A stretch of 64,000 nt of DNA from Stercorarius parasiticus (GCA_013396915.1 VWZL01001979.1:186001-250000), one strand, 5' to 3'; shown: positions 51,076 to 64,000, numbered from the stretch's first letter. Notes: generated by a model from the sequence alone, not told the origin. Made by a program: numbers and translations.

Positions 51076-52898
51076 GAGGTTTGCATTCATGCACTCATTT
51101 AAGCTGTTAACCAGGAATCTCTTTTAACTAAAAACATCCAATTCATTCAAATCCCTCTCCTCTAACCCCATTAAAGGGTTCAAAAGTATTCTGCTTTATG
51201 CAAGAAAGGCACCAGAAGATAGACAGCAGGTTTGCCACATGGACAAACAGTTTTCACCATTTTCACAAACTGATTACAAGGCAAAACCAATAGCCTTGTT
51301 TTTCAGGTCGTGAGGACCCATCAGCTCACAAGCGGCAAACAATATAGGCTCATGTGAAAAGACAGGATATTCCTACCATTTCAGGTTTACATCAGCATTT
51401 CATCTTATAATTAACTTGTGCTAATTTTGAAATACATTCTATAAATGTATTTGTTTTTAATTTTTTCCTCTCTTTTGCCATACTATTATGCCTGTGCTGT
51501 GAACAATAGTCTGTAAAAGAGCATTCTCCAACCTGGAATGAGACTCTGTATAATGACTGACACAATCAAAGAATATTTTTCTGTTTATACAGAGAAAGCA
51601 GCTTTCAGTAGTTGTATACATAATTCTCAGAATTTAGTAACAACCACCAGCACAGTAAAGTAGGTAGATGCTAGGTAAGTAAATAAGAAGGAAGTTTAAA
51701 CCACAGAAGAGAGTGACAGGCACTGACACAGTTACTTACCTTTACTCCTTTTTGCCTTCAAAAAGCATAGCATTAATACTAATAAAATAGGAAATTAATG
51801 ATCTTATGCTAATGTTCCCCCAAAGTTCCATTTTATTAAATGTCTCCTCCTCCTCTATTCTTTCATTTCCAAATCTCATCTCATTTAGACGAAAGAGCAC
51901 AAAGTAAGAGTTGCATTTCCAGTGGTTTCATGTATAACAGCTGCCAGTTCCTTCATTCCGTTCTTGTTTTTCTGATGCACACCAAAAATCACAAATCACA
52001 AATGTGATCACCATGTTCCTCCCTTAATACTGTCTCTGTCTTTATATTGCAACAGCTTAGTTGGCTTCTACCTTTCAAGCAGAGTGCACTTCCTGCTGGC
52101 TTGGCAAATGTGTTATTTGACTATTTTTCAGGCTCAGCTATTCGCTGCATGCCCAATAGGTACATTCAGATACTTAGTTTAGAGTGAAGCCATTAAGCAA
52201 ACAGCACTGAAGGGCTTGTTTGCCAGGGATCAGGAATGGCCTCCATTTAATATGGTTTTCTATAAAAACTGCCTCTGCTACATTGCTTGCAGTTGGGAAA
52301 AGAAATGAAACAACACAGTGAAATGTCAAAGCTGCCAAGATACACAAAGTCAATTTATTGTTACTGAAATAATGGAAACTTGTACGTAGAAGATCAATGA
52401 GAATGGAAGATCCTGGGACAGAGAATGAATGTCGAAAGAGATCGCTAACATTATTAGAGAATGAGGTTCTAGGGGAAATCACACAACTACGAGACTTACT
52501 TAGTATGCGAAACAGGAGACCAAATGCTTTTGATATTGATAGAGTCTCTATTCCTCAGAAAAACATTTAGGTTTTTTTCATCAAATACACACTCGGCCTA
52601 AAAAAGATAATGATACCTTATATTTTATTTTTATAAATGTCAAGGACACTACAGAAACACCATTCACCCAGATTAACTCTGGAAGGAGCAAACAGGAAAC
52701 ACCATGATTTAAATAGAGGCTAGACAAGCAAAACTGCATCTTTAAGGAAAATTTTATCTTTTGGAAGGAAAAAGCACAAAATTAAAGGAATAAGTTAAAG
52801 AACTGAAAAGATCAAAGATGGGAGGTGTGAAATTTCCTTAATTAAAGTGGCAGAAATGTCTGGTGATCACCAGCTGGAAGAGCGTACTGGGAATAATG

Positions 52899-52926
52899 AA
52901 GAACACACACAAACATACACACACAA
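52899..52926 (+). repeat. Interrupted CA repeat
   Basis: ACACACACAAACATACACAC and neighbouring bases form a short degenerate CA tract. Confidence 0.8.
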
Positions 52927-53238
52927 AGAAACAGAAAAGCATGATATGTGTTGGAAGTAGAAAGCATAAAGATGAAATAAAACTTGCCAAAACTCAAACT
53001 GAGCTGGACCTTACACAAACTTTAAACACACTGAGGAAAGACGAGGGACTGACAAAAAGTGAGCAGAGGGAAAAAGTTAAAAATACTGCAGATGTGACCA
53101 AAAAGCTTTGTCTTAGTACCACTGGAGAAGTATGGTTCTCCTGGATGGTTTTGTATCAGTGCGATGCTGTAATGGGCTGCACATTATATTTACTTCTATT
53201 TTAAGTTAGCATCATGTCCCCTCAAGAATAGCAGTTAC

Positions 53239-53259
53239 ACTCCCCCCCCGCCCCCCATA
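53239..53259 (+). repeat. C-rich tract
   Basis: Two C runs split by one G (CCCCCCCCGCCCCCC) in an AT-rich setting; the opposite strand is G-rich. Confidence 0.85.
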
Positions 53260-53671
53260 CGAAAGGAAAATTTTATTTATTTCCATAAGGAGCCACAGAG
53301 TGGGCTCATGTTTAAAAAAAACAAAGAAGTTCCAGAGAACAACCCAGATGGCAGGCAACAGGCATAGCAGGGAAGTAGCAGACTGCAGCTTAACCAGAGA
53401 AAATGAAACTAGCGTTAGGAGAACACAGCAGAGGAACTGGGCTCAGAGATGATGGAGAGGAAAACAGGATCAAAGAAGCTGCAAATTCACTAAACTTCAC
53501 CGCTCTTATCTCCACATTTAACACATTGAAGAGTCTACTACAGATAAACCTACAAATAAACAATGACACCTAACAGAAGTATAAGAGGGAATACTGTGTA
53601 TGATTCGTCATGAGCACGTGACAGAAGTTAGCCACCGAGGTCCCTGTGGGGTGACAGTGTGGTTGAAGAAA

Positions 53672-54196
53672 TGTGGTGGGCTGACCCCAGCTGGCAGGTA
53701 AGCTGATCCCTCCAGTGGCTCACTCACCCTCCCCCAGCAGGATGGTGGAGAGAAGGGCAAAAGCAAGCAAACTCGTCAGTTGATTTAAAGACAGTTTAAT
53801 AAGTGAAGTTAAAAAAATGAGGAAAAAACCCATGTAATGCAAAAGCGATCACTCACCACCAGCAGACCAGTATCCAGCCAGCCCCTGAGCAACAGCTACT
53901 TTGGAAAAATTTCCCCCCCAGTTCTATTGCTGAGCATGATGTTGTGGGATATCCTTTTGGTTATCTGGGCTCAGCTATCCGAGCTGTGTCCCCTCCAAGC
54001 CTCTTGCTGACCCCCAGCCAACTTGCTGAGTCGTAAGAACAAGAAACAGATAAGGCCCTGATGCTGTGTAAGGACCTTTCACCAACAGCCAAAACACACC
54101 TGTGTTGACAACACTGCTTTGGTCACCATTCTAAAACACAGCGCTGTATGGGCTGCTAGGGAGAAAATTAGTTCCATCTCAGCCAGACCCAGTACA
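53672..54196 (-). mobile_element. ERV LTR, avian ERVL-like, reverse orientation
   Basis: The unit has TG...CA ends (TGTGGTGGGCTGACCCC on the left, CCCAGTACA on the right). Read on the minus strand it begins TGTACTGGGTCTGGCTGAGA and continues through GTTGTCAACACAGGTGTG, the pattern of a very common avian LTR as I recall it. The left part carries GACAGTTTAATAAGTGAAG, which on the minus strand supplies an ATTAAA-type poly(A) signal. Flanking bases (AGAAA and GAGAA) do not form a perfect target duplication, so the copy is older or the ends are off by a few bases. No internal ERV genes are adjacent. Confidence 0.82.
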
Positions 54197-54984
54197 GAGA
54201 ATCAACAGGAATCCAGAATTTCTCGAGACTGGGAGTCAGTGCATGCAAAGATGTTAGCAAAATGCAAAGTGATATAAACACTACTTTAGTGATAATGGTG
54301 ACAGAGGTGAGAAACAAACCCGAAAAATTTCTGTCCCAGAATACTGTAAAAACACATCTGTGAAAGCAAAGATTTTTTTAATTACTATCAATTTGGGTGG
54401 CACTGTATGGTTACAGAATAATAAACAAACTACCTTAATATACTTTCTAACCCCATATATGCTTTTGGTTACTAAGTTTGTATTTATCAGACACGGCAAC
54501 AATTTGCTCCACTTGCCATCCAAAGTACACAAGTTTAATCAGTAAAGGTAATTTTCAATGGGATTTTGTGGGATTTAGCAGCAAATTGTCTTCTTTTTTC
54601 CTGAAGAAGAACTCATGGATTTGCATGATAATAGGATGGAGGTGTACGCCCAAACTTTCATGTTCATGGCATAAACCTCCCTGCTGCTGAAAAGAATTGG
54701 AGAAAAATCACGCATACATAAAATAGGAACAGATGAATATTGCATTTGTCTGTTAAAACATAAGTTTGCATAAGATGCTTTTTCTCATGACGCTTGTGTT
54801 TTGTAGTTAGATTGCTACAACTTATGTCTAGACCTTTGCTGTTATCAAAAACAAGTTAACAGGTGAGTAAATTGATAGCTAAAGGAGGTCAACTCTTGAT
54901 TTTAGTTGTGTGTTAAGGGGAATGCATAAAGAAACACCAGATAAGATTTACAGTTCTCATCAGCTGCAGAAAGAGCCAGTCTGG

Positions 54985-55438
54985 AAGAGAATAACCTACA
55001 GTTCCCAGAGAAGGGCCACAGAGATGATCAAAGGACTGGGAAGGCAGCCATATGAGGAAAGGCTGAGAGAATTGGGTTTGTTCAGCCTTGAGAAAAGAAG
55101 GCTTAGGGGAGACCTTATCACCATGTTCCAGTATTTAAAGGGTGGCTACAAAGAAGATGGAGATTCCCTTTTTATGTCACATGGAAAAGATGAGGGCTAA
55201 TGGGTGCAAGTTACTCCTGGTGAGATTCCGATTGGACACAAGAGGGAAATTTTTCATACCAAGAACAATCAGCCATTGGAATAATCTCCCCAGATAAATG
55301 GTGGATTCCCCAACGTTGGAACTTTTAAGATTCAGCTGGACAGGGTGCTGGGCCATCTTATCTAGACTGTGCTTTTGCCAAGAAAGGTTGGGCCAGATGA
55401 TCCTTGAGGTCCTTTCCAACATGGTATTCTATGATTCC
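54985..55438 (+). mobile_element. CR1 LINE 3' part
   Basis: Plus-strand reading gives [20 protein letters not shown], then [16 protein letters not shown] and QYLKGG, the CR1 ORF2 C-terminus. This is followed by GGCCAGATGATCCTTGAGG and the terminus GTATTCTATGATTCC. It is 5'-truncated and has a stop after the acidic stretch near 55198. Confidence 0.95.
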
Positions 55439-56656
55439 TGGACACACAAAGAAAGAGTGGGCAACTAATATAGGGAACTGCTGATTAATGGGATCATTTG
55501 GGTAATTATTGCATTAGTTGCCTCACTGATACATACATTCTGTTAAATGTATTTCTGCCTTGTCAAATGGGCTGTAGTCTGATTTCTCCTGAAGCTGAAG
55601 GGGTCCTACCTAAACTACAGGGAAGTAATTGCTGTCTTGCAGTTCTCTTTTAGGTTTACACCATCAGGCTGTATCACCACAGGAACTACAAAGGAAGATT
55701 ACAGGCCACTAATTGGTATCTGGTGGTACACATCGTCAACTCATACCCTTTTCTGAGGCGTAAACCCTAGCTCTTCTCTATTCATTTTCATTGCTTATAG
55801 AGTAAGCGTAGTGGCCACCATTAAAGTCTCTTAGATATAATTCTGCCTTGAAAAAGAGACTGAAAGAGAGGGGTAAGACAGAGTGACAAGCCATAAAAAT
55901 GGAGTTGTGGACTGCATGTGAATTTTCAGTGTGAAACTTTTTTCTTCTTTTTTTTTCAGGAAAGTGCGCCATATACATTTTCAGTCCAAATGTGTTCCAT
56001 CAAGCTTCTTACAGAAGATCACACAGTACACTTATGCAATGAATGATTACAGCCTATCCTCCCAAGCTTCGTGAGGCTGCTTGGAAATAGTATAATGTTC
56101 AGTCAGTGTCTGGAAGGAGCTCAAAGTGATTAGACAACAGATGTCTGGGATGCAAGCACTGAAGAGCACTGCTGCATTAAGTCACCTCACCGTAGTTTCT
56201 TTAAGCTTTCAGGTTTGCTGGAAGGGACTGATACCAAACACATCCTCTAAGGGCTCATGAAAGTTATGTGCTAACTGCTCAAGCTTTACTTCTCACTTAT
56301 CATCAATCAGACCTGCTGAAATTTTCCAAAAAGGATCTCAAAGAGTCACACTGAGGAATTACTGAAATGTCATCTTCACAGATGATGCCATCTGTTGAGC
56401 TCCATTACTTCCAGACAAAGGAAATTATTTCTTTTTGTTGTTTGTATAACATGGTGGCAAAGCTATACCTACAGTTCTCAAAGGTATATGCATTATAAAT
56501 TGCTTTGAGTTCCAAGATGTCAATGTGAAGGCACAGCTCCATCAAACACCACAGATCCTGTGTAGCAGACTGCATCCCACTTTCAAGATAACAAACACTT
56601 TTTAAAAAACAGCTTCCAGACTGGATAATGCACAATAGGCTAACAAAGGTGAAGTA

Positions 56657-56957
56657 GAATCACAGAATCATAGAATCATAGAATCTTCATGGTTGGAAAG
56701 GACCTTTGAGATCATTGAGTCCAACCATGCACACACACAAAAAAACCCCAAACCCACCACCAAAAAAAAACCCGCTACAATCTCTATCACTAGAGTATGC
56801 CCTGAAGTGCCAAATCTACATGTTTCTTAAATACCTCTAGGGACGGTGACTCAACCACCTCCCTGGGCAGGCTCTTCCAGGGCCTGACCACTCTTTCAGT
56901 AAAGTAATTCTTCTGAATATCTAATCTAAACCTCCCCTGCTGCAACTTCAGACCAAG
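56657..56957 (-). mobile_element. CR1 LINE 3' end
   Basis: The plus strand starts with GAATCACAG and AATCATAG repeats, then TTGGAAAGGACCTTTGAGAT, a reverse-complement CR1 terminus. It runs to TCTAATCTAAACCTCCCCTG near 56940. The minus frame reads GRFRLDIQKNYFTERV, the final ORF2 residues. An A/C-rich low-complexity expansion at 56732-56776 lies inside. Confidence 0.94.
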
Positions 56958-57632
56958 TACCTGACAAGGTACCTGAGAAGGTATTATGTACATACACATG
57001 GACACATTTCCAGCTAAGTGAGACAACTTGGGAACATGGAAAACTGTTGGATAAAAAGGGCTGAATATGCTCAGCAGAAGGTAAGTCATCCCAAATGTCT
57101 GTAACTGCCCTGAATTTTGCACACTGAGCAGGAAGAAGAGACAAACAGTTAATGTTACTAAGAGAAGCAGGGCTGTCAAAGAAGGAAAGCATCAGACAGA
57201 CAGTGAAAATTTTCTCCCAGGACAATTGCCACATCAGCCCACACATCAAGATAAGGTGTCAAGGAGATGTCTTGCTAACAAAAATGGGCTGTAGCTGTTG
57301 CCAGATCCTGTTGATATGCAGGAGCTGTGGACTAATTAAGTGGCAACATGAACCACAAACTGAAGATCTTAACAGCGGGTCAGCCTGGCAGCTATGGGAA
57401 AATAAGTGCCCTCAGAGTTGAAAGACAAAAAGCAGTCTTGCAGCCTTGCCAATATGTTCAAAGAGAAATGATCACCTGGATTTGAACTTGAAAATTCATA
57501 AAAACAACTTGCATGCAAGTTCAGAACAGTGTAATCCCTTCAAAATGTTCTTCAAAATAAGGAAATAATGTCTACAGAAACAGAATCATATCTTTGCACA
57601 TCATCAAATCATATCTTTGTATAGGGTGTAGG

Positions 57633-58334
57633 TGTCAAGGTTTTGGCAAAGGGGAGGCAGCAGAGGTGATCTATGTGACGAGAGGCTGGGATTGCCCAGT
57701 GCCAGGGACAGACAGCTCGAATGGGCCCACTGTAGGGCACATCTGTGCCCAGCAGTGAAAATCTCACAAAGGCAGAGGAGGCATGGAGAAAAAAAGAGAG
57801 AGAGAGAAACAGAAGTGCAAACACCAAGGTCAATATCTACTCCATGGTGCCGGTGCAGATATTCCCCTGCAGCTCATGGAGATGACCATGCCAGAGCAGG
57901 TGGATATTTCCTGAAAGAATTGTGGAGAGAACCCAGGCAGGAGCAGGGGAGAAGGAAGGAGGAGCAGAGAGGAGCTGTTAGGGACTGACCACAAACCTCC
58001 TTTCCCCCTGCACCACTTGGGGTTGGAGGTGAAGGAGTTGGGAATGAAGCTGAGCCCGGGAAGAAGCAGCAGGAGCGTGGAGAGGGGGGAAAGTATTGTT
58101 TTAATTTTGTCTTTGTTTCTCACTACTCAAATCTATTTTAATTGGCAAGAAATCAAATTAATTCTCCCCAATCCAAGTCTGTTTTGGCCATAATGTTAGT
58201 TGGTAAGTGATCTCCCTGTTTTTATCTCAGCCCACGAGCTTTTTCATCTTATTTTCTACCCCTGTCAAGTTGAGGAGGGGAGGTGGGTGAGCAGCTGGGT
58301 GGGCATCTGGTGCTTAGCCAAAGTTAACTCAGCA
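57633..58334 (+). mobile_element. LTR-like element of an avian endogenous retrovirus
   Basis: The stretch starting TGTCAAGGTTTTGGC follows an order I remember from avian genomes: GATCTATGTGACGAGAGGC, CCATGGTGCCGGTGCAGATA, TATTTCCTGAAAGAATTGTG, ACCACAAACCTCC, TTTTAATTGGCAAGAAATC, then GTGGGCATCTGGTGCTTAGC. I place the ends near TG at 57633 and CA at 58334, but found no matching target duplication, so both ends are approximate. The overlapping open frames of 74-118 codons are not viral genes that I recognise. It could be an LTR plus a little internal sequence. Confidence 0.65.
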
Positions 58335-59624
58335 CGCTCCTGAGAATTGACAGAGGCTTAGAAAGTATCAGGATGATGAAATTAATCAAATGACCACTTG
58401 TATCTTAGGTCAAGCACTGAATGTAAGAGGACCTTAAGATGGTAGATGATACTGTAGTTGTATGCAGTAAAGGAGAAAAATAGTATAAAGTCTTCCAACA
58501 AATACTTAAGCCTGTTGATATGCAGGAATGAGCTGGTGGGAAGAAAGCAGACAATCAATGACGGATAAAGCACTGCCACCTGTGAGGTTGCTTAAATTAC
58601 TATTGAGGTTGACCTTGAGGACCACCTAGGGGAAGGAGGTAGAAAGAAAGTGTCTCATTCTTCCTATGAGTCATTAGAAAGATTGTGAGGGAACACAGGA
58701 TGACATAGCTTCAAAGAAGTGGACTTAAATCAGTTCTCTCCTGTAGATTCCTCCATTTCCTTTGGGAGCCCTGTGCAAAAATAAAAGTACAAAGGGTACC
58801 AACAGGAGGAGGTACCTGATAGATCATGAACAGTTTTCACTGCTATGGAATAATTGTTGCCAGTGTCTGAAAAGTCCTCTAAGGTACCATTCAAGACAGA
58901 TTCTACAGTTTCAGACATTTTATTGATGAGTTCTTACTGGTGAACAAAGCCAAAACAGTTCACTCTGAAATCTGAGGGATACAATAGAATAAGCCGTTTC
59001 TTCTAGTAGTCAGTATCTTAACATCCCTTTTTCTTGTGAGTCACATGCCTCTACACTCCTCTGATGCAGCCATGGAAGTAAGGGAAAAGGACAGCAGAAT
59101 ACATATAGGTACACAGTATTCCTGGGGGATTACCAGTTGTAGTTCATTCATTTTATAGATGACAGTAAGAGGGTAACAGTTGCCAAACTGCCTGGTCAGG
59201 CTCCAGCAAGGCCTCACTGATGGAAAATAATCTTGCATCTGATAATAATGAAGAAAATTTCCATTACACCATGTCTGCCCTAACTCTTTGAATGCTGGAT
59301 AGAAGTTTCCAGGATCAAGCAGCACACCGGATCAGCACAAGGCGGCAGGTTGAACTTCAAAAGTCCCAAAGCCCAAGGACACCAGTTCCCAAGGCATGCA
59401 TACCAGTAAGGAGACGGGTGTATCTGTCTCCTCCTTGGCCACATTGCCATACTATGACATGCACAGAAGATATCCTGAAGGGAAGTTCAAACTTGTGGCT
59501 CCACAGAAAAAGACTTAATAGAGTGAATTACCCAGGAGAGGTGCAAAAAACCAGGGTTTGGATATGTGCTTGGTATTGACCCGTAGTATCAGCACTCTCT
59601 CCAACGCTTAGAGCAGACATGGGT

Positions 59625-61170
59625 CACAGAATCACAGAACTGGTTATGTTTGAAGGGATCTCTGGAGGTCTTTAAACTAGGAACGACAGGGAGGGGACCA
59701 GCTGCCCTGTGAGGGACTGATGACCCTTTTGAGGGTTGATGAGCAAAGGGCCTGGGGTGATGTGACAGGAAAGGATCACAAATTCAGAAGAACAGTCCTA
59801 GCTCTTTCAGCCTTTCCTCATATGAGAGATGCTTCAGTCCCTTAATCATCTTTGTGGCCCTGTGCTGGAGATGCTCCAGTAAGTCCATATCTTTCTTTTA
59901 CTGATGAGGTCCAGAACTGGTCACCTTAATTCAGATGAGGCCTCACTAGTACTGAGTAGACAGGATAAATCACCTCCCTTAACCTGCCGGAAATGCTCTT
60001 CCTAGTGCAGCTGCAGGGTACTGTTGCCCTTCTTTGCTGTGAGAGTGCGTTTCTGGCTCATGGTCAGCTTCTTGTCCACCAGAACCCCAAGGTCCTCCTT
60101 TGCCAAGCTTTTTTCCAGACAGGTGAACCCACCATGTACTTGTGCATGGGGTTATTCCTCCTCAGGTGCAAGACTTTGCAATTCCCCTTGTTGAACTTTG
60201 TGACTTTCCTGTCAGCCTATTTCTCCAGCCTGTTGAGGTCCCTCTGGATAGCAGCACAAACCTCTGGAGAATTAGCCACTCCTCCCAGTTTTGTATCATC
60301 TGGGAACTTGCTGAGGGTGCACTCTGTCCCATCACCCAGGTCACTAATTAAGATGCTGAACAGTATTGGACCCACTGTTTAGTCCTGGGTACACCAGTAG
60401 CTACTGGCCTCCAAATAGACTTTGGGCCATTGATCACAACTCCAGACCTGGTCATTCAGCCAGCTTTTAATCTACCCCACTGTGAACTTATCTATATCTG
60501 TACTTTGTAGTTTGTCTATGATGATGTCATGGGAGAAAGTGTCAAAGACTTTACTGAAACAAGGTAAAAAACTTTCTCTGCTCTCTCTTGACCAGGAAGC
60601 TGGTCACCTAATTGCAGAAGGCTATGAGGCTGGTCAAGTGTGACTTCTCCCTTGTAAATCCCTATTGATGACTCCCAGTCACCTTCTTGATCTCCATGAG
60701 TTTGGAAATGGTTTCCAGGAGGATTTTCTGCATCACCTTCCCAGGGACAGAGGTGAGGCTGTCTGACCTGTAGTTCCCCAGATCTTACTTCTTGCCCTTA
60801 TTGAGGATAGCGATATTTGCTCACTTCCAGTCTTCAGGATCCTCTCCTAATGAACATAACCATTCAAAGATAATTAACAGTGGCCTCACAACGACATCAG
60901 ACAGCTTCCTCAGCACTCATGGGTGCAACCTGTCAAGCCTCATGGATTTATGCATGACCAGTTTATTTAAGTGCTCCCTAACCTGTTCTTCTTCCTCCAA
61001 TGGTAAGTATTCCTTGCTCTAGACTTTCACTCTGGTCTCAGGGGCCTGGGATTCCTGAGGGCTGGTTTTATGAGTAAAGACCAATACAAAGAAAACATCA
61101 AATACCTCGTCCTTCTCTATGCCATTTGTCACTAGTTCCTCTGCCCCATGCAGCACTGGGCCCATGTTTT
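59625..61170 (-). mobile_element. Long CR1 LINE copy with internal break
   Basis: 59625-59671 is the reverse complement of a CR1 terminus (CACAGAATCACAGAACTGG and GGGATCTCTGGAGGTC). 59672-59790 does not fit CR1. From about 59795 the minus strand again matches CR1 ORF2, and continues to about 61170. This includes the reverse-transcriptase palm region, with GPILFSILISDLGDGTECTL followed by SKF-PDD. The catalytic motif is FPDD instead of FADD because GCA became CCA at that codon. Stops and shifts are frequent, so it is inactive. At about 1.5 kb it is the longest CR1 in the window but still 5'-truncated. Confidence 0.9.
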
Positions 61171-62829
61171 TTCTAATGGATGAATGGGTGAATGCCCACA
61201 ATCAGACTTGAATCACTGGTGTCAGCACTAAAAAATATAATGCATCACAGGAAATGGGGTTAACACCCCACAGCTGGCACAAGACTGAAAGGGACTCAAA
61301 GCTGAGTTTCTAAAATCAAAAAGGAAAGACAACTTCAGAGCAAGAAACGCCTGGTAGAAGAGCAATTCAGCTCAGTACAGTGTGAAATGGTTGCAGATAT
61401 TCTTGTATTTTACATGTTGTCTAGGAAAGAAAGAGCTTGAGCAGGTCCTTTAGTGGTATTGCAACAGAAAAACCTTCTGGTGTCACACAGGAATATGCAT
61501 CATGTACTTTCTTTCAAATATAGATGTATTTTTACAGTGGTATATCAATTAATCTGAGAGCACCCACCAGTTCCCTTTATAAAATGAATGATATAATATT
61601 TTCCTTTTAATTTGTCTTTCATTTTATTTCCCGAACCCTTATTTCTCTCTATAGGAAATATTAATCAAAGAAAATGTTTCTTCCATACTAAACAGAAATC
61701 TGAACTCAAATCTCTTATTAAATTCTCCAAATACAGAGTTTGTTTACATCGCCTTCCCCCACATGCTTTTTTAAAAATTATCTCAAGAGAACAGGATGGA
61801 GAAAGTTTCAGCGATGTGTTTGTATCAGTCCTTTAATTTACTGAGGATGCTATCTGGCCAGCTTCAAGCATTTAGAACACACAAATCTGAGTTCAGGCAC
61901 TGTAAGTACAAAACCATTAAAATACTTTTGAAAAAAATACATCCATAAAGTCAAATTCCGAGGGGATTGCAGTGAGACTGTGGCAATCATCATCACTCAG
62001 GGTTAGCAGGAGATTTTGCTAGTTTTTTTCTTTTCCTTTTCTCCCCGCACTCCTTTAATTTCAGACTCAGAAGCTTCAAAATTTTGATTTCCCCATACAC
62101 AAACAGAGAAGACTGGTTATTTCTAACTGCGTAAAAGAGCTCCTAGAGAACTTGGATAAACCATGCATATCAACACTCTCATACACATAAGGAACAGGAA
62201 TAATCTATTTGGCTCAGCATCCTGATTCTGCCCAGAGTTTTGGAGTGCAAACCCATTGTTTTTAATGTTCTGATTCAGTCTGGCTGTTCTTAGCCAAGGC
62301 CTGCTGCACAGATAGCCCAGGGCCGTGAATTTCTTAAAGTTCATTGGCTTTTTTTCTGCAAGGATATAGTGTAACTATAATATCACTGGTTCGGGTGATC
62401 TGTAGCTGTGTAATAAGTAAAATGAACTTAGTATTCTAGCATTATCTAATGAGACTGAATTGCATTTTTAATCTTGCTTACAGTAATTGATTTATAGTGT
62501 GGATTGCTGTGATATTATCTATGTGGAATGCAAATGCATTTTTTTCATGTAGAATTGTTGATATTAATGACATTTTTGTACTTCTGTGAAGCACAGACAT
62601 GTGAATATGTATCATTTAATGTATAATCTTAAGTGTCTCTCTTAATTTGATGCAACAGATGATCACTGAGAAAAGATCTTGATTTCTCACCAGCAATACT
62701 TTCTGGTTTGTGTACTTAACACAGTGAAGGATATTTTTTGCTTTCTGGTTTGAGATTATTTTGTTATGGTTTTGGTAGACTTTATGGAAAACAATAATAT
62801 AGTATTAGTACAATATATTAACATTCTAT

Positions 62830-62882
62830 TAATATTAGTATCAATAGTTCATATAATGTTGGTATTTGCATTACTAATATTA
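62830..62882. repeat. AT-rich inverted repeat
   Basis: TAATATTAGTA (62830-62840) and TACTAATATTA (62872-62882) are perfect 11-bp arms around a 31-bp loop in very AT-rich DNA. Confidence 0.85.
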
Positions 62883-64000
62883 CTATTTACATAATATAAC
62901 ACTAAATACATTCACATATACATACACACACATATGAAATTCTAACTTCTGTAAAACAACTCTAATGAAATTCAAAAAAGAAGCACTAAAAACATTACAG
63001 AATATAGCTGGAGAAAAGGCAGAAAAAAAATGACTGCTTCTAATATACATGTTCACAATCAATAACAAGTCTGATATTATAAATGTCAAAAATACTTCTC
63101 TCAACTATCTCCCTAATAAAATATGAAGTGCAATCTATAACTAGTAAAATCACCCAAATTAATATGAATATTATTGAGAAGTATTCAGGAAATAGTACTA
63201 GTAACTGAATAAAAAGAACTGAGGGGTCTTTTTACTTACTTTTGTGTCTTCTATTCTGCTTTTTCTATATTATAAATTTGGAATTTATTAGACAAATTTA
63301 TTTCACATTTTGATTAATATAGTCTAGGTTTAGATTTTATTATAACTAGCAGAATCCAAAACTTTTGCAGCCTGTATGAGCTGGGATTTTTTTGTTTTAG
63401 CTTTAAGGATCACACAATACTAATACCGAACTTCAGCAGGAATTCAAACTTGTTTCAGGATGATAATAATAAATTATCCAAAACACATGAGCATATTCAG
63501 ATGTAAGAAGAAGTATTAACAAATCAATAATATCCCTATAAGCATACCAATTAATCTAGTTAGAAATTAATAAAAGTAGAATGTGTCTCTATTCACTACA
63601 ATGGTCTCTGCATATACATCTTTCCTTTAAATTGGTATCTCAAATACTGCAATGTCCAAGTTCCTAATGTGCAGACTTCATAACACCGATTGACTTGAAA
63701 GGAAGAAGACAAGCAACTAATACAGTATTACAGGAACATTTTAAATTTTCCTTGATGGTATCACTTTGTATTGTTTAGCCTTGAAGAATTAGGAAGATCA
63801 CACCCTTAAATGGTAAGGGCTATTGGCACACTAGTAATGAAGAATCCCAGCAGGCGAGCATTGTATGCATCCAGAACTTGAATCAAAATATGTGAAGTCT
63901 CATATATATTTATTTTTAGATCAATGGGATTAGGCAAGACAGTATATCACCATTATATGGTAGCCATAATTACAGAACATTGCAATTCCATTAAAAGTGA

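Larger units (their letters stand above)
38028..64000 (-). other. EYS: EYS intron sequence upstream of the LamG-end exon (to right edge)
   Basis: The rest of LamG1 must be encoded upstream on the minus strand. Except for one weak candidate at 49011-49141, I find no convincing exon here, so this is one long intron or a few of them. It is much richer in mobile elements than the left half: an old CR1-like LINE, three LTR-like units and six CR1 pieces. Stretches without a named feature, for example 41.0-44.5, 45.5-49.0, 51.1-53.6 and 61.2-64.0 kb, are AT-rich and unremarkable apart from simple repeats. Confidence 0.75.

Noticed and set aside
1..64000. CRISPR arrays, operons, tRNA or rRNA genes
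   Set aside because: No regular repeat-spacer arrays, no Shine-Dalgarno-linked gene runs and no tRNA or rRNA signature seen by eye; the window is vertebrate intron.

Overview
This window looks like nuclear DNA from a bird, or less likely another sauropsid. The evidence is the set of CR1 LINE fragments ending in the typical ATTCTATG-type tails, several avian-style ERV long terminal repeats, an AT-rich background without operons, and two protein-coding exons with vertebrate splice sites. No bacterial, plasmid or phage features were seen.

The only gene recognised with confidence is EYS (eyes shut homolog), a very large secreted photoreceptor protein of EGF and laminin-G (LamG) domains, encoded on the minus strand. 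Two consecutive exons are visible. The 113-bp exon at 37915-38027 encodes the C-terminal end of a LamG domain. The 230-bp exon at 15660-15889 encodes a Ser/Pro-rich linker and one complete six-cysteine EGF domain. Their splice phases join exactly, with the Arg codon split as AG|G. Almost everything else is intron: more than 15.6 kb after the EGF exon, about 22.0 kb between the exons, and up to 26 kb before the LamG exon. A weaker candidate exon lies at 49011-49141.

Layout by region: 1-15659 is intron with few recognisable repeats, a MIR-like relic and a diverged direct duplication (1959-2078 and 3372-3492). 15890-37914 is intron holding a nested CR1-in-CR1 insertion (19610-20150), a coding-like patch of unknown origin (22382-22995) and a membrane-segment ORF on the minus strand (near 29.0 kb). 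38028-64000 is intron that is much richer in mobile elements: an ancient CR1-like LINE (39370-40690), a solo ERV LTR with a 5-bp target duplication (44553-45272), a facing pair of CR1s (49858-50860), two further LTR-like elements (53672-54196 and 57633-58334), and CR1 copies near 55.2, 56.8 and 59.6-61.2 kb.

I found no previously undescribed multi-gene system. The observations most worth checking are the duplicated block near the left end, the coding-like patch at 22.4-23.0 kb, the possible extra EYS exon, a four-run G-quadruplex motif inside the old LINE, and a 26-bp perfect palindrome just after the solo LTR. All family assignments were made by eye from remembered sequence features, without a database search.
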